Positions 37,931 to 46,579 of a stretch of DNA of 64,000 nt are shown piece after piece. This stretch comes from Chloroflexota bacterium (GTDB lineage: Bacteria > Chloroflexota > Anaerolineae > Anaerolineales > Villigracilaceae): assembly GCA_016223135.1 (NCBI GenBank), contig JACRPQ010000013.1:62001-126000 (forward strand), given 5' to 3'. The stretch's first letter is position 1. Each line of letters starts with the position of its first letter. The translations under genes and the position numbers were made by a program. Under the pieces are notes generated by a model that saw nothing but the letters and a program-made list of their open reading frames with translations, was not told where the DNA came from and searched no databases.

Positions 37931-38497
37931 ATGTACGACTACATGATCGAAGAAATGGCGGATGCCATCACAAAAGATCTCCGCGTGGACAACAACGATG
38001 CGCTTCGCGTCCTCCATCAATTCTGGGAGGACAAGATCGCCCACGTCTGGCAGGTGGACGACGTGCTGGAATGCGCCATGAATGCCGGAAAACCGATCAC
38101 CAGGGCGGACGCCCTGGAATTGTTGCAGAACATCTTCGAGGATCTCGACTCCGAACTGGGCATCACATGGACGACCCTCGAGGTTGAATTGCAGGAGTAT
38201 CACCTGAACTGGAAACGACTGCCTGTTGATCAATACACCGAAGTGATCGGTGTCTTCAAAGTCTGGCGGCAGGGGAACCCGGTCGCCCACCAGGTTGGAC
38301 TCTTTCCGGACCGTATCGAGGGCAACCTGCCGAAAGCCATCGCGCTTGCCAAATCCATGGCGGATGAAAAACCCGGTGCGCCGATCCTGATCGGCTGCGA
38401 GCCGCGGCAATCCGACAAAGTCGAGCCGTGGCTGGAAGTGATTCGGGCGGAGGAGGGCGCGCAGATCGAGGAAAAGGAGAAGCCATGCACGCGGTAA
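37931..38497 (+). CDS. Hypothetical acidic helical protein
   Basis: The 188-residue protein begins MYDYMIEEMADAITKDLRVD after AAAGGAG. It is strongly helical and acidic, with FWEDKIAHVWQVDDVLECAM, and ends in a Lys/Glu tail. A tiny frame at 38485-38544 (MHAVKPGQRTHILTIHSKE) starts inside its end after AAAGGAG and could be a coupled leader. Function unknown. Confidence 0.55.
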   Translation: MYDYMIEEMADAITKDLRVDNNDALRVLHQFWEDKIAHVWQVDDVLECAMNAGKPITRADALELLQNIFEDLDSELGITWTTLEVELQEYHLNWKRLPVDQYTEVIGVFKVWRQGNPVAHQVGLFPDRIEGNLPKAIALAKSMADEKPGAPILIGCEPRQSDKVEPWLEVIRAEEGAQIEEKEKPCTR

Positions 38498-38547
38498 AGC
38501 CAGGACAACGCACCCACATCCTGACCATACATTCAAAGGAGTGAAGT

Positions 38548-39627
38548 ATGTATCACTGGACCCAACCCTACGAAGACGACTATATCAAGGAACGGATCGA
38601 GGAATTGAGACAGGCGCAGGAGAACGCCGCGCGAAACGGCAAAATCCTGGTCGCCCCCTACGAGCAATTCTGGCTTCCGGTCTTGAACGACATGCCGGAT
38701 GTGGAATATCTTGGTAGGCAAACGCACCGCGCGCCCTATGGGACGTTCGAACCTGCGGCCGATATGCCTTTTCATGGCGCGTTGTGGTTCACCCCGGAAC
38801 CCGGCGCTGATCTCCCGCCTGCGTTGAAAAACATCAAGGAATGGATGCCCGCCGGCGCGGTGGTAGACATGAACGCCCGCACGGTGAAAATCCAGGTGGA
38901 GGAGATCGAGATCACCTTCACCAGCATTGACGTCAGCCTGAACGCGCATGAACTGCTGAGGGAGATCAACCGCGAACTGGTGCGCGTCAATGCGGGCGTG
39001 TATGTGTGGAGGATCGAGCCGGTGGATGAGGCCTCTCCCGTGCGCCATCTGTATCCTGACGGACGGATTCCCGTTCTGAGCAACGCGCACACGCGCGCCG
39101 ACGTGACCGGTTTCGCCCTCCTGGCGGATCGTCCCTACCAGCGCACGCTCGTTTACGTTGGGATCGCCGCCCACAAGACCAGCGTGGAGAGTCTGTGGGC
39201 TTCGCTGATCCGCGGACGCGGCGGGTGTTCCCTGCGCGGCGCGTCTGTGTTGGCAGATGGCGAGGTGAAGATGGTGACCCAGCCATTGGCGGAATTCAAT
39301 GTCCTGCACACAGGCATCATCTGCCGCAAGGCTCTGCCCGGCAAGTGGGAGGCAAAGGACGATGCGGTCTATGCCCTGGTCTTTGAACAAGGAACAGACG
39401 TTGAGTCGGATTTGCAGTCGCTGGCGTTGAAACGCTTGCAGGAGGCCCTGGCATTTCCCATACCGGACACGTGGGCTAAGGCCCTGTGGGAACATGCGCT
39501 GGAGGCGGAATACATCCAGCGTCTGGAAACCGGTGGGGATTGCCGCGGCGGAGTAAGAATTGATTTGACCAAACCCTGGCAGGAACTGGTGCAGAACCTG
39601 CTCGCGCAGGAAGCCCTGAAAGTGTAG
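38548..39627 (+). CDS. Hypothetical protein of the replication operon
   Basis: The 359-residue protein starts MYHWTQPYEDDYIKERIEEL. It has an AAAGGAG site and runs directly into the next gene after a short gap. Beta-rich stretches (VKIQVEEIEITFTSIDVSLN) and an unusual Gly/Cys loop (LIRGRGGCSLRG) are visible. No recognised domain. Confidence 0.6.
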   Translation: MYHWTQPYEDDYIKERIEELRQAQENAARNGKILVAPYEQFWLPVLNDMPDVEYLGRQTHRAPYGTFEPAADMPFHGALWFTPEPGADLPPALKNIKEWMPAGAVVDMNARTVKIQVEEIEITFTSIDVSLNAHELLREINRELVRVNAGVYVWRIEPVDEASPVRHLYPDGRIPVLSNAHTRADVTGFALLADRPYQRTLVYVGIAAHKTSVESLWASLIRGRGGCSLRGASVLADGEVKMVTQPLAEFNVLHTGIICRKALPGKWEAKDDAVYALVFEQGTDVESDLQSLALKRLQEALAFPIPDTWAKALWEHALEAEYIQRLETGGDCRGGVRIDLTKPWQELVQNLLAQEALKV

Positions 39628-39636
39628 GAGGATGTC

Positions 39637-40026
39637 ATGTTCCAAACCGTTTCACCTCAACAAATCTTCGACCCGCGTTTTTGGCAGGTCTCGGAGGACA
39701 ACGCCGCCTACTGGCTGGCGCAGTTGCGCAAAGCCGACTGGCAATACCTGCTGACGTTCATTGATGTGAAATTGCCGGTGAAAACAAAGAAGCAGGCGAT
39801 GGCGGAGGCTGCCTTGCAGCATTACGAGTTTGTTGTCTGCGAGAGACGCGGGGACGTCTGGCAGTTGTGGACAGAGTTGCGCCAGACGCATCGCCTCCTG
39901 CTCATCCAGTTTCGCCACTCCGAGTCCGACTGGTCGCGCGGCATGGCGGAGTTCGTCCATTTGGGGAAAGGCGAGCCGCTGGGTTTTGTGAACATCGCCG
40001 GGCGGTTGTTCTGCCGTGTGAAGTAA
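39637..40026 (+). CDS. Hypothetical protein
   Basis: The 129-residue protein (MFQTVSPQQIFDPRFWQVSE) ends in a conserved-looking GFVNIAGRLFCRVK. It follows the previous gene by 9 bases with TAGGAGG as ribosome site. No family is recognised. Confidence 0.55.
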   Translation: MFQTVSPQQIFDPRFWQVSEDNAAYWLAQLRKADWQYLLTFIDVKLPVKTKKQAMAEAALQHYEFVVCERRGDVWQLWTELRQTHRLLLIQFRHSESDWSRGMAEFVHLGKGEPLGFVNIAGRLFCRVK

Positions 40027-40044
40027 TAACCAAAATTCAACTCG

Positions 40045-40072
40045 ATCCCCCATGCCAATCGGCGTGGGGGAT
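40045..40072 (+). promoter_or_regulatory. Intercistronic hairpin before the methyltransferase-helicase gene
   Basis: ATCCCCCATGCC and GGCGTGGGGGAT form a 12-bp stem (one wobble) with a 4-base loop, followed by TTTTCATTTCAAG and then AAGGAG. Confidence 0.6.
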
Positions 40073-40096
40073 TTTCATTTCAAGAAGGAGATTGGT

Positions 40097-43000
40097 ATGC
40101 GTCCTCCCGCTATAGAGAAAATGGGTTGGTATCCCACATCCACCCGCGTTGCCGAATTGCTCACAACGTATTTCAAACCCGCCGAGTCTGGCAGATTGCT
40201 CGATCCCTGCGCAGGCGAAGGCACGGCAGCATCCATCCTGGCGAAAGCTTTGAACTGCCAGAGTTGGGGCGCGGAATTATCGCCCTCCCGCGCCGCGCTT
40301 GCCTCGGAAAAGATGGACCACCTGTTCAACGCGCCCTGGCAATCCTGTCACCTGACCAACGAGTCCATCACCCTGCTGTTTCTCAACCCACCATACAGCC
40401 ATGACCGCTTGGGTGACCAGAAACGCCTGGAACTCGAGTTCCTGAAATCCACCACACCCAAATTGATGCGCGGTGGCGCGTTGATCTACATCGTGCCGCA
40501 CCCGCTCCTGCGCGATCTGGATGTGGCTTCCCATCTGGCTGGGTATTACGAAAACATCACCGTTCATCGCTACCCTGAAACCGAATTCAATCAGGTCATC
40601 GTGATGGCGGTGAAGCGGTTGAAGTTCAAGATGCCGTCCAATGAGGAGGTTCAACAGGTGCAGGCATGGGCGGAGATCGAGCCGCCGATGTTGGTAGAAG
40701 TGGACGAGCCGTTGTACACACTCCTGCTTTCGTCCGACAAAAGCGCCAGCGGTCAGCCGGTCCGCTTCTCCCGTCTGGACTGGCAGCCGGAGGAGGTCGT
40801 GGATGCCACGCAGAAACGCGGCGTTCATTCCTCGAAGGAATGGCTCGATCTGCTCAACCCCTCGCGCGGATTGGGGGAATTCAAACAGCCGGTTATGCCT
40901 TTGAAAAAGGGACATATCGCCATGCTGATGGCGTCCGGCATGATGGGTACTCTGCGCCTGAATGACGATGATGGCAAGCCCATGCTGGTCAAGGGCCGCG
41001 TGGTGAAGGTTACGGAAAAGATTGAAGAGACGATGGACAAGAAGGGTAAGACAACATCGGAGGTCTTTCGAGATCGCTTTGTCTCGACGGTTGCCATCCT
41101 GCGACAGAGCGGGATCGAGATCATAGACAAGGTCGAGCCGCTCTCGAACTTAATGCACAAGTACGGCGACCAGATCGGAGCGCACATCCTCTCCACGTAT
41201 CGCCCGCTGTATAACTTCGATCCCAAACCGGAAGAGATTGCCATACTAGACACATTGGGCATGAAGCGTAAACCGCTGCCCGGACAGGAAAAGCCAGGTC
41301 TGCTTCCGACACAACGTCACATCGCTGCTGGAATTGCAAGGGCGATCAAAAAGCATGGCGTTGGGAATGTGCAAGGCGAGATGGGCGTTGGGAAAACTGT
41401 CGTGGGCGCGGCAGTTTTGGAATTGCTGGGTGCCTACCCAGCCATTATCCTCTGCCCGCCGCATCTCGTCCCCAAATGGATTCGCGAGATCGAGGAGACC
41501 ATTCCCGGCGCAAAGGCAATGGAGCTAAGTCGCATCGGACGGAATGCGGATGACCCCGGCGATGTGAATGACGTGCGCAGATTCCTGCAAATGTATAAGG
41601 AAGGAAAATTGGGGCAAAAGCCTGTTGCGGTCATCGCCCACACCTCTGCAAAATATGGCGCGGGCTGGGAACACGCGGTAATCCGCAAGAGGTTTGTGGA
41701 TGAGGAGGATGGTCGCGTATTTGAAGCCTTGTCCTGCCCTGCGTGCGGCTTTCCGATCCAGATTGATCTACCCGGCGGGTTTGTGACTACCGCAACCACC
41801 ATTGAAGAACTTGGCGATAAACGTCGATTCTGCCAGGCTGAAATCACCGGCTATGAACTGGATGAGCACAGGCGGCTGGTTCGCGACGAACATGGCAGCC
41901 CGGTCTGGGGAAAACGAAGTTGCGGCACGCCGTTGTTCCAGTTCGTTGGGCGGCGGTGGGCGATCGCAGATTACATCACCAAACATGCCAAAGGTGAATT
42001 CAAGTTGCTCATCGCGGATGAATGCCACCAGTTTTCTGCAAAAGCCTCGGATCGGGGTATCGCATTTCACCAACTTGTCGGTGCGACCAAATATGCACTG
42101 ACTCTGACCGGCACGTTCTTCGGTGGGCGCTCGACCTCCATTTTCTGGCTGTTGCATCGCCTGAATGCTGGCGTACGAAGAGACTTTGCCTTCAACGATG
42201 AGAAACGCTGGGCGAGATTATATGGCGTGCTGGAAACGACCCGGAAAAGTAAACGCACCGACGATGATGGCGACGAGGATGGTTTCACCGGCAACCGCCG
42301 CTACCAGAATCAGGCGAAGGAACAGCCGGGCATCTCGCCCGCCATCGTGAACCGTCTGCTCGATACGACGGTCTTCCTGTCGCTGAAGGATTTGGGGCTG
42401 GCTCTGCCTCATTACGCCGAAGAAGTCGTCACTCTGAATATGATGGACGAGCAGGGCAGGCAGTATCGCTCGATGGAGAAGAAACTGCGCGACCTGGCGC
42501 TCAATAACCGCCGCTATCTCTCGACCTGGCTGCAATGGACTCTCGCTCGTCCGAACTCCGCCTTTCGCGATGAAGTGGTGGAGATTGACGAAGTGGATCG
42601 CAAAGGTGAGTTCCTGCGCAAGCGGCAGCTGATGGCGCTCCCCGCCGTCGTTGACGGCGCAACCATGCCGAAGGAAGGCTGGCTCGTGGATTTCTGCCGC
42701 TCCGAACGCCAGCAGGGACGCAAGGTGCTGATCTATCTCCGCCAGACCGGAACGCGCGACATTCAGGATCGCATCTTGAAAATCCTGCGGGATGGAGGCG
42801 TGCGCGCCGAGGTGCTGCACAGCGGCATCAACCCCCGCAAGCGTGAAGAATGGATCGCGAAGCGGGTCGTTGGGCTGGATGCGCTGGTCGTCAATCCACG
42901 ATTGGTGGAGACAGGGCTTGATCTGATCGCATTCTCTTCCGTTGTGTTCGCCGAGATCGAGTACAGTCTGTACACGTTGTGGCAGGCTGTTCGCAGGGTG

Positions 43001-43417
43001 TGGAGGTTGGGTCAGACCAAACCTGTGAAGGCGATCTTCTCGGTCTACAGCGATGCGATGGAAGCGCGGGCACTCGCGTTGATGGGGCAGAAGATGAAAG
43101 CGGCGCAACTTCTGTATGGGGATGAGGTCGGCGGCGCTATCGTCCCTGAAGAAGATGGAGATATCTTGATGAAACTGGCGCGCGAAGCGCTTGAGACCGC
43201 CGACTTGCCTGATCTGCAATCTCTGTTTGCGGATGAAGTGATTGTCTCCAATTCACCGATGGGATGCCCGACGGCTCCGAGCGCGCCGCTGCCTGTTCCA
43301 GAAGCACCCACAGTCGTATCCTGGGCAGACTGGATGTCACAAAGGAACGTTGCAGTGCGGTCTGGCAACCGTGGACGATCCAGGCAGGCGGCGCAAAATC
43401 AAATCTCGCTGTTCTAA
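40097..43417 (+). CDS. DUF6094 methyltransferase fused to an SF2/SNF2-type helicase
   Basis: The 1106-residue fusion begins with an N-terminal adenine-type methyltransferase resembling DUF6094: motif I LLDPCAGEGTAA and motif IV LFLNPPYSHDR. A helicase follows with Walker A (GEMGVGKTV), CPPHLVPKW, a DECH box (LIADECHQF), TLTGTFFGG, and a C-terminal RecA lobe with IYLRQTGTRD, VNPRLVETGLDL and QAVRRVWRLGQ. Several CxxC pairs between residues 540 and 640 suggest a zinc module in an insertion. The start at 40097 has AAGGAG six bases upstream; the longer frame at 40052 would cover the hairpin. It may modify or remodel element DNA, or protect it from host restriction. Confidence 0.8.
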   Translation: MRPPAIEKMGWYPTSTRVAELLTTYFKPAESGRLLDPCAGEGTAASILAKALNCQSWGAELSPSRAALASEKMDHLFNAPWQSCHLTNESITLLFLNPPYSHDRLGDQKRLELEFLKSTTPKLMRGGALIYIVPHPLLRDLDVASHLAGYYENITVHRYPETEFNQVIVMAVKRLKFKMPSNEEVQQVQAWAEIEPPMLVEVDEPLYTLLLSSDKSASGQPVRFSRLDWQPEEVVDATQKRGVHSSKEWLDLLNPSRGLGEFKQPVMPLKKGHIAMLMASGMMGTLRLNDDDGKPMLVKGRVVKVTEKIEETMDKKGKTTSEVFRDRFVSTVAILRQSGIEIIDKVEPLSNLMHKYGDQIGAHILSTYRPLYNFDPKPEEIAILDTLGMKRKPLPGQEKPGLLPTQRHIAAGIARAIKKHGVGNVQGEMGVGKTVVGAAVLELLGAYPAIILCPPHLVPKWIREIEETIPGAKAMELSRIGRNADDPGDVNDVRRFLQMYKEGKLGQKPVAVIAHTSAKYGAGWEHAVIRKRFVDEEDGRVFEALSCPACGFPIQIDLPGGFVTTATTIEELGDKRRFCQAEITGYELDEHRRLVRDEHGSPVWGKRSCGTPLFQFVGRRWAIADYITKHAKGEFKLLIADECHQFSAKASDRGIAFHQLVGATKYALTLTGTFFGGRSTSIFWLLHRLNAGVRRDFAFNDEKRWARLYGVLETTRKSKRTDDDGDEDGFTGNRRYQNQAKEQPGISPAIVNRLLDTTVFLSLKDLGLALPHYAEEVVTLNMMDEQGRQYRSMEKKLRDLALNNRRYLSTWLQWTLARPNSAFRDEVVEIDEVDRKGEFLRKRQLMALPAVVDGATMPKEGWLVDFCRSERQQGRKVLIYLRQTGTRDIQDRILKILRDGGVRAEVLHSGINPRKREEWIAKRVVGLDALVVNPRLVETGLDLIAFSSVVFAEIEYSLYTLWQAVRRVWRLGQTKPVKAIFSVYSDAMEARALALMGQKMKAAQLLYGDEVGGAIVPEEDGDILMKLAREALETADLPDLQSLFADEVIVSNSPMGCPTAPSAPLPVPEAPTVVSWADWMSQRNVAVRSGNRGRSRQAAQNQISLF

Positions 43418-43466
43418 AGTCCCGCATTCTATAGCCGAAATTGGTTATGAAGAATGCGGGGAAACG

Positions 43467-43499
43467 ACACCAGCCCGGGTGGGATGCCCGAGCTGGTGT
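43467..43499 (+). promoter_or_regulatory. Intercistronic hairpin before the DUF6011-like gene
   Basis: ACACCAGCCCGGG and CCCGAGCTGGTGT pair with one mismatch and a 7-base loop, followed by ATTCTATTCAGGAGG. Confidence 0.55.
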
Positions 43500-43520
43500 A
43501 TTCTATTCAGGAGGATCACG

Positions 43521-43949
43521 ATGGAAGGAAAACCCAGATGCAAAAAGTGTGGTCGGGCTTTGAAGTCTCCTGCCAGCATCGCCAGGGGAATGGGACCCAA
43601 ATGCGCGGGAGTTGCCGGTGCGCGCGGAAAGAGTGTGCGTGTCAGAATGAAGCGGAGTTCGGGAAAGGTATACCAGGGCATAGGCACAAGGAGCAAACAG
43701 ATGCTTCTATTGCCTGGCGAATTACCCGCTAAACCATTGAGCAAGCGAGAGCAATATCGCCGGCGGCGGGAGGAACGCAGACGGATGTTCGAAATGCGTG
43801 AGGCGTTCCAATGCGGCTTGCTGTTGCCGCAGCGCAAGCCGCTGGTGTACGTTCCGCTGAAGGATGGCAACTGGAAGGAAACCCCAAGCGGCAGAGTCAT
43901 CTCACACGAAAGATTGCAGGAGTATCTGAGGCGATACCGGTTCATCTAA
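43521..43949 (+). CDS. DUF6011-like zinc-binding protein
   Basis: The 142-residue protein starts MEGKPRCKKCGRALKSPAS, followed by GMGPKCAG, the metal site typical of DUF6011. The rest is very basic (KREQYRRRREERRRMFEMRE), suggesting nucleic-acid binding. CAGGAGG precedes the start. It is the last gene of the rightward operon and is followed by a strong terminator. Confidence 0.72.
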   Translation: MEGKPRCKKCGRALKSPASIARGMGPKCAGVAGARGKSVRVRMKRSSGKVYQGIGTRSKQMLLLPGELPAKPLSKREQYRRRREERRRMFEMREAFQCGLLLPQRKPLVYVPLKDGNWKETPSGRVISHERLQEYLRRYRFI

Positions 43950-43955
43950 ACAGCA

Positions 43956-43988
43956 AGCCCCTGATGGTGAAAATCAGGGGCTTTTTTG
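43956..43988 (+). terminator. Rho-independent terminator of the replication operon
   Basis: AGCCCCTGAT and ATCAGGGGCT form a 10-bp stem with a 7-base loop, followed by TTTTTTG. It lies 6 bases after the last stop and faces the end of the converging defence operon. Confidence 0.9.
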
Positions 43989-44082
43989 TTTTAAGCACTT
44001 ATACATGATATTTTTAAAAACTCCCCGAAATTGCTTGATTTCTTTCTCTTTCAGCACGCGGAAGGTCTCGCTGGAGAGCATT

Positions 44083-45282
44083 CTATGGGTTTGAACCCGC
44101 AGCATCTTCTATTCGCTTCATCACTAGACTGATAACTACCAGTTGGTCGAGAGCCTCATAAGGACCAATCTTTACCCATTCTTTATCTTTGGGTTCATGC
44201 CCTTTTGGATGTCGGAAAGCCATAAAAACTCCAATTCCCAAATGACCATAACCTCTCTGTTCGTTTTGTTGAGAACGATAATCTGGCGATGTTGATTCGA
44301 GAGGATTAAGTCTTATCACAGGTTTTAGATTTTCATCTTTGGCATTCGGATCGCCCAAAATCTTTTTCACAGCCTGGACCTCAGTAATATTAATGTCGCC
44401 CGAACATTTTCGAAGAAAATCGAAAAAGACTTTGCAAGCCTCAAAGACGGCACTAAAGTAACTGCCGTTCTTGAAATCTTCCTCGGCTATTTTTCTAATA
44501 CTGGGATGCAATGGATAAAAATCAAACAGCATTATAGGGTCAGGTCTGCTTGTTTGCTGCATCAGTGCTTCATAGAGCAAAACCAATTCCCACTCAGATA
44601 AAATCCGTCTGGTGTCGAACTCCTCCGCCTTATTGAGTAAGATGGTGTCAGAAATGCTTTCAAATTGTGACCAGTACTGGCTTTTATCAACCTTTTCTCC
44701 ATATCTTTCTGACCACCATAAAATAACAAGGGTGTCCGTTATATCAACTGGTTTCAACAAGGGTAAATCAATTTTCTCTCCCAGTTCTCTAAGCGCGGCG
44801 TTGAATAGCATTTGCCTCGCAACAGAGCCTTTGACGTGTGAAGAAATGTCGCTGATCAGAGTCTCTCTCGCTTCGCTGCTCTCCAGCGCGGAAGCACCCA
44901 GCGCCATTAGGAAAACCTGTTCTGGAAAGCGGAACGGTGAAAATCTATCGTCCTGACCGACACTCAATTCTTGGAGCATCTTTACGGTCTTTTCCACATA
45001 CGACTCGCTTATCGAGAGTTGAAGGTGTTTCCGAAGCCAGATGAAAAAAAGCAAAGGACCGATATTGCGTTTGTATACCCAGGCAGACTCCTCCTGAACC
45101 CAAGAATCCAACCGCTGAAGCACATCCTGAAGCAACAGCGATTGCGCCCCTCTTTCATGAGCGAAAGCATAAGCCAGCCAGGAGGCTACGAAAGGGTCCC
45201 ATTCCTGGTCAAGTTCGTTTTTGCGCACAAGCAAGGCACGCTTAACGTCTCCGCGGTATTGAAGTAGGTTTAAAGAAACCAT
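44083..45282 (-). CDS. Ymh/HEPN-like domain effector protein
   Basis: The 399-residue protein is the last gene of the leftward defence operon. Residues 1-250 are helical and unrecognised. The C-terminal domain (about 250-395) matches the Ymh family (TIGR02391): PLHPSIRKIA, then NGSYFSAVFEACKVFFDFLR and an R-x4-H motif (RHPKGH, residues 357-362) like that of HEPN ribonucleases. HEPN domains cut RNA in toxin and abortive-infection systems. The start overlaps the Argonaute-like gene by 13 bases, so the two are coupled. The likely role is a toxic RNase or sensor released by the Argonaute; this is inference, not shown. Confidence 0.7.
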   Translation of the reverse strand: MVSLNLLQYRGDVKRALLVRKNELDQEWDPFVASWLAYAFAHERGAQSLLLQDVLQRLDSWVQEESAWVYKRNIGPLLFFIWLRKHLQLSISESYVEKTVKMLQELSVGQDDRFSPFRFPEQVFLMALGASALESSEARETLISDISSHVKGSVARQMLFNAALRELGEKIDLPLLKPVDITDTLVILWWSERYGEKVDKSQYWSQFESISDTILLNKAEEFDTRRILSEWELVLLYEALMQQTSRPDPIMLFDFYPLHPSIRKIAEEDFKNGSYFSAVFEACKVFFDFLRKCSGDINITEVQAVKKILGDPNAKDENLKPVIRLNPLESTSPDYRSQQNEQRGYGHLGIGVFMAFRHPKGHEPKDKEWVKIGPYEALDQLVVISLVMKRIEDAAGSNP

Positions 45283-46568
45283 GCTTTGTCCGCCAGCAAG
45301 CCCAGTTGGGCTACATGTTGACTCCAGGTGTCAACGCCTATCTCGGCAATCAAATCCGCAATCAAGCGGGAATAGTTCAACGTGGCCGGCACCGATTGAG
45401 CATTAAAGCCGCGCCAGTTTACAGCAACAAATTCATAAACCTGTCGCGTCAATCGTTGAAATTCGCTTATCGGCAGCGTTGACCGGGTGTCAAAGCCAAT
45501 TTCAAACAAGCGGGGGACACCCCTGCGGTTGCGAGTTTCTTCACCTGTTCGGAAATCTCGCTTGCGACCATCTAGAAAGAGCAAGGCACTCGTTTCAGAA
45601 AGGTTTACTTTAATACCAGGTTGAGGAACGTAACTCGCATGTGCAGTGTCGAACAGATGATAACTGCTGTATTCGTTCAAGTGGAGAATGGCATAGGGAA
45701 TATTTGCGCCCAGCAATTTCATCGCTTGCTCTGCTGCATAGAACTCGCGGAATTTCCCTGGCTTTTTACACAGGTGTATCACGATTTCATCAGGTTGTCG
45801 GTTTAGTTGAGTATATTCACGACACGCCTTCACGATAACGCTTGCCAGCGACTCTTGATACGCTTCCCGATTTTCCCAATAAACTGGCTGGGGAGCAATG
45901 CTCGAAAAGAACAGGTAATCTCCATCGCTGCTGAAAAGCGTAACGAAACCGACTACCATTCGCTTTTGTTCGTCCTGAGCGCGGCTTATGCCTAGCACCA
46001 GGCTCTTTTGTTTCTGCGAAGACAAAACTGTCCAGGGTGTTCCGCCAATTTTGGCGTACATTTGTAGCGCAATGTTTTCAAGTGTCCAGGGCAATTGAGA
46101 TGGATTGCGGAGTTTTTCCTGCGTAACAAATTGGCTGGGGATGCCAAGACCAATCAAAATGGACTTGGCGCTGGTATAGAAGGCAGGGTTGCGCGTTGAA
46201 GCCAACAGAAGCACGATGTCCGGCTGGGCGTCCCGAACCAGGCCACGAATATTTTTATCCAGTTGCTCCGGCGTTTCTCCTGGAATGCCGCGTTCACCAC
46301 AAATGGTTAACGGAATCCGAAACAATTTGTGAAAGCCCGCAAAAGACCCGTTCCCGTTTTGCAGACCGCCAACGACGGTTTGCTTCGCGCCTTGTAGATT
46401 TGCGGGGTAAATCACCAGACAGTTCACTTTGTCTTTTCCCAACGTCATCGCATCGTATGGACCATAGTTCTGGATGCCGCGGCGTGGATAGTAATCCCGT
46501 TGACTGAGGGAGGAAGCGCTGAATCGCAAAGCCGGGGCTGAAAGTTTTTCGCCAACAAAATACAGCAT
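45270..46568 (-). CDS. Truncated, catalytically inactive prokaryotic Argonaute (MID-PIWI), AfAgo-like
   Basis: The 432-residue protein carries the Argonaute signature KIGGTPW (residues 173-179), PYAILHLNE (291-299), VNWRGFNAQSVPATLNYSRL (383-402) and a C-terminal WFL, as in Archaeoglobus AfAgo, where the end of the chain helps bind the guide 5' end. The RNase H-type tetrad is lost: GIS replaces the first GxD, IVIHLC the second region and NYS the last. It is a MID-PIWI protein of about 430 residues without PAZ or N domain. The ATG is preceded by GAGGTAAGGT. Its neighbours supply the missing domains and a probable effector. Confidence 0.85.
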   Translation of the reverse strand: MLYFVGEKLSAPALRFSASSLSQRDYYPRRGIQNYGPYDAMTLGKDKVNCLVIYPANLQGAKQTVVGGLQNGNGSFAGFHKLFRIPLTICGERGIPGETPEQLDKNIRGLVRDAQPDIVLLLASTRNPAFYTSAKSILIGLGIPSQFVTQEKLRNPSQLPWTLENIALQMYAKIGGTPWTVLSSQKQKSLVLGISRAQDEQKRMVVGFVTLFSSDGDYLFFSSIAPQPVYWENREAYQESLASVIVKACREYTQLNRQPDEIVIHLCKKPGKFREFYAAEQAMKLLGANIPYAILHLNEYSSYHLFDTAHASYVPQPGIKVNLSETSALLFLDGRKRDFRTGEETRNRRGVPRLFEIGFDTRSTLPISEFQRLTRQVYEFVAVNWRGFNAQSVPATLNYSRLIADLIAEIGVDTWSQHVAQLGLLADKAWFL

Positions 46569-46579
46569 ACCTTACCTCG

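Noticed and set aside
44085-44105. GGGTTTGAACCCGC, resembling a tRNA T-arm
   Set aside because: No acceptor, D or anticodon arms can be folded around it and it lies at the end of a supported gene on the other strand.
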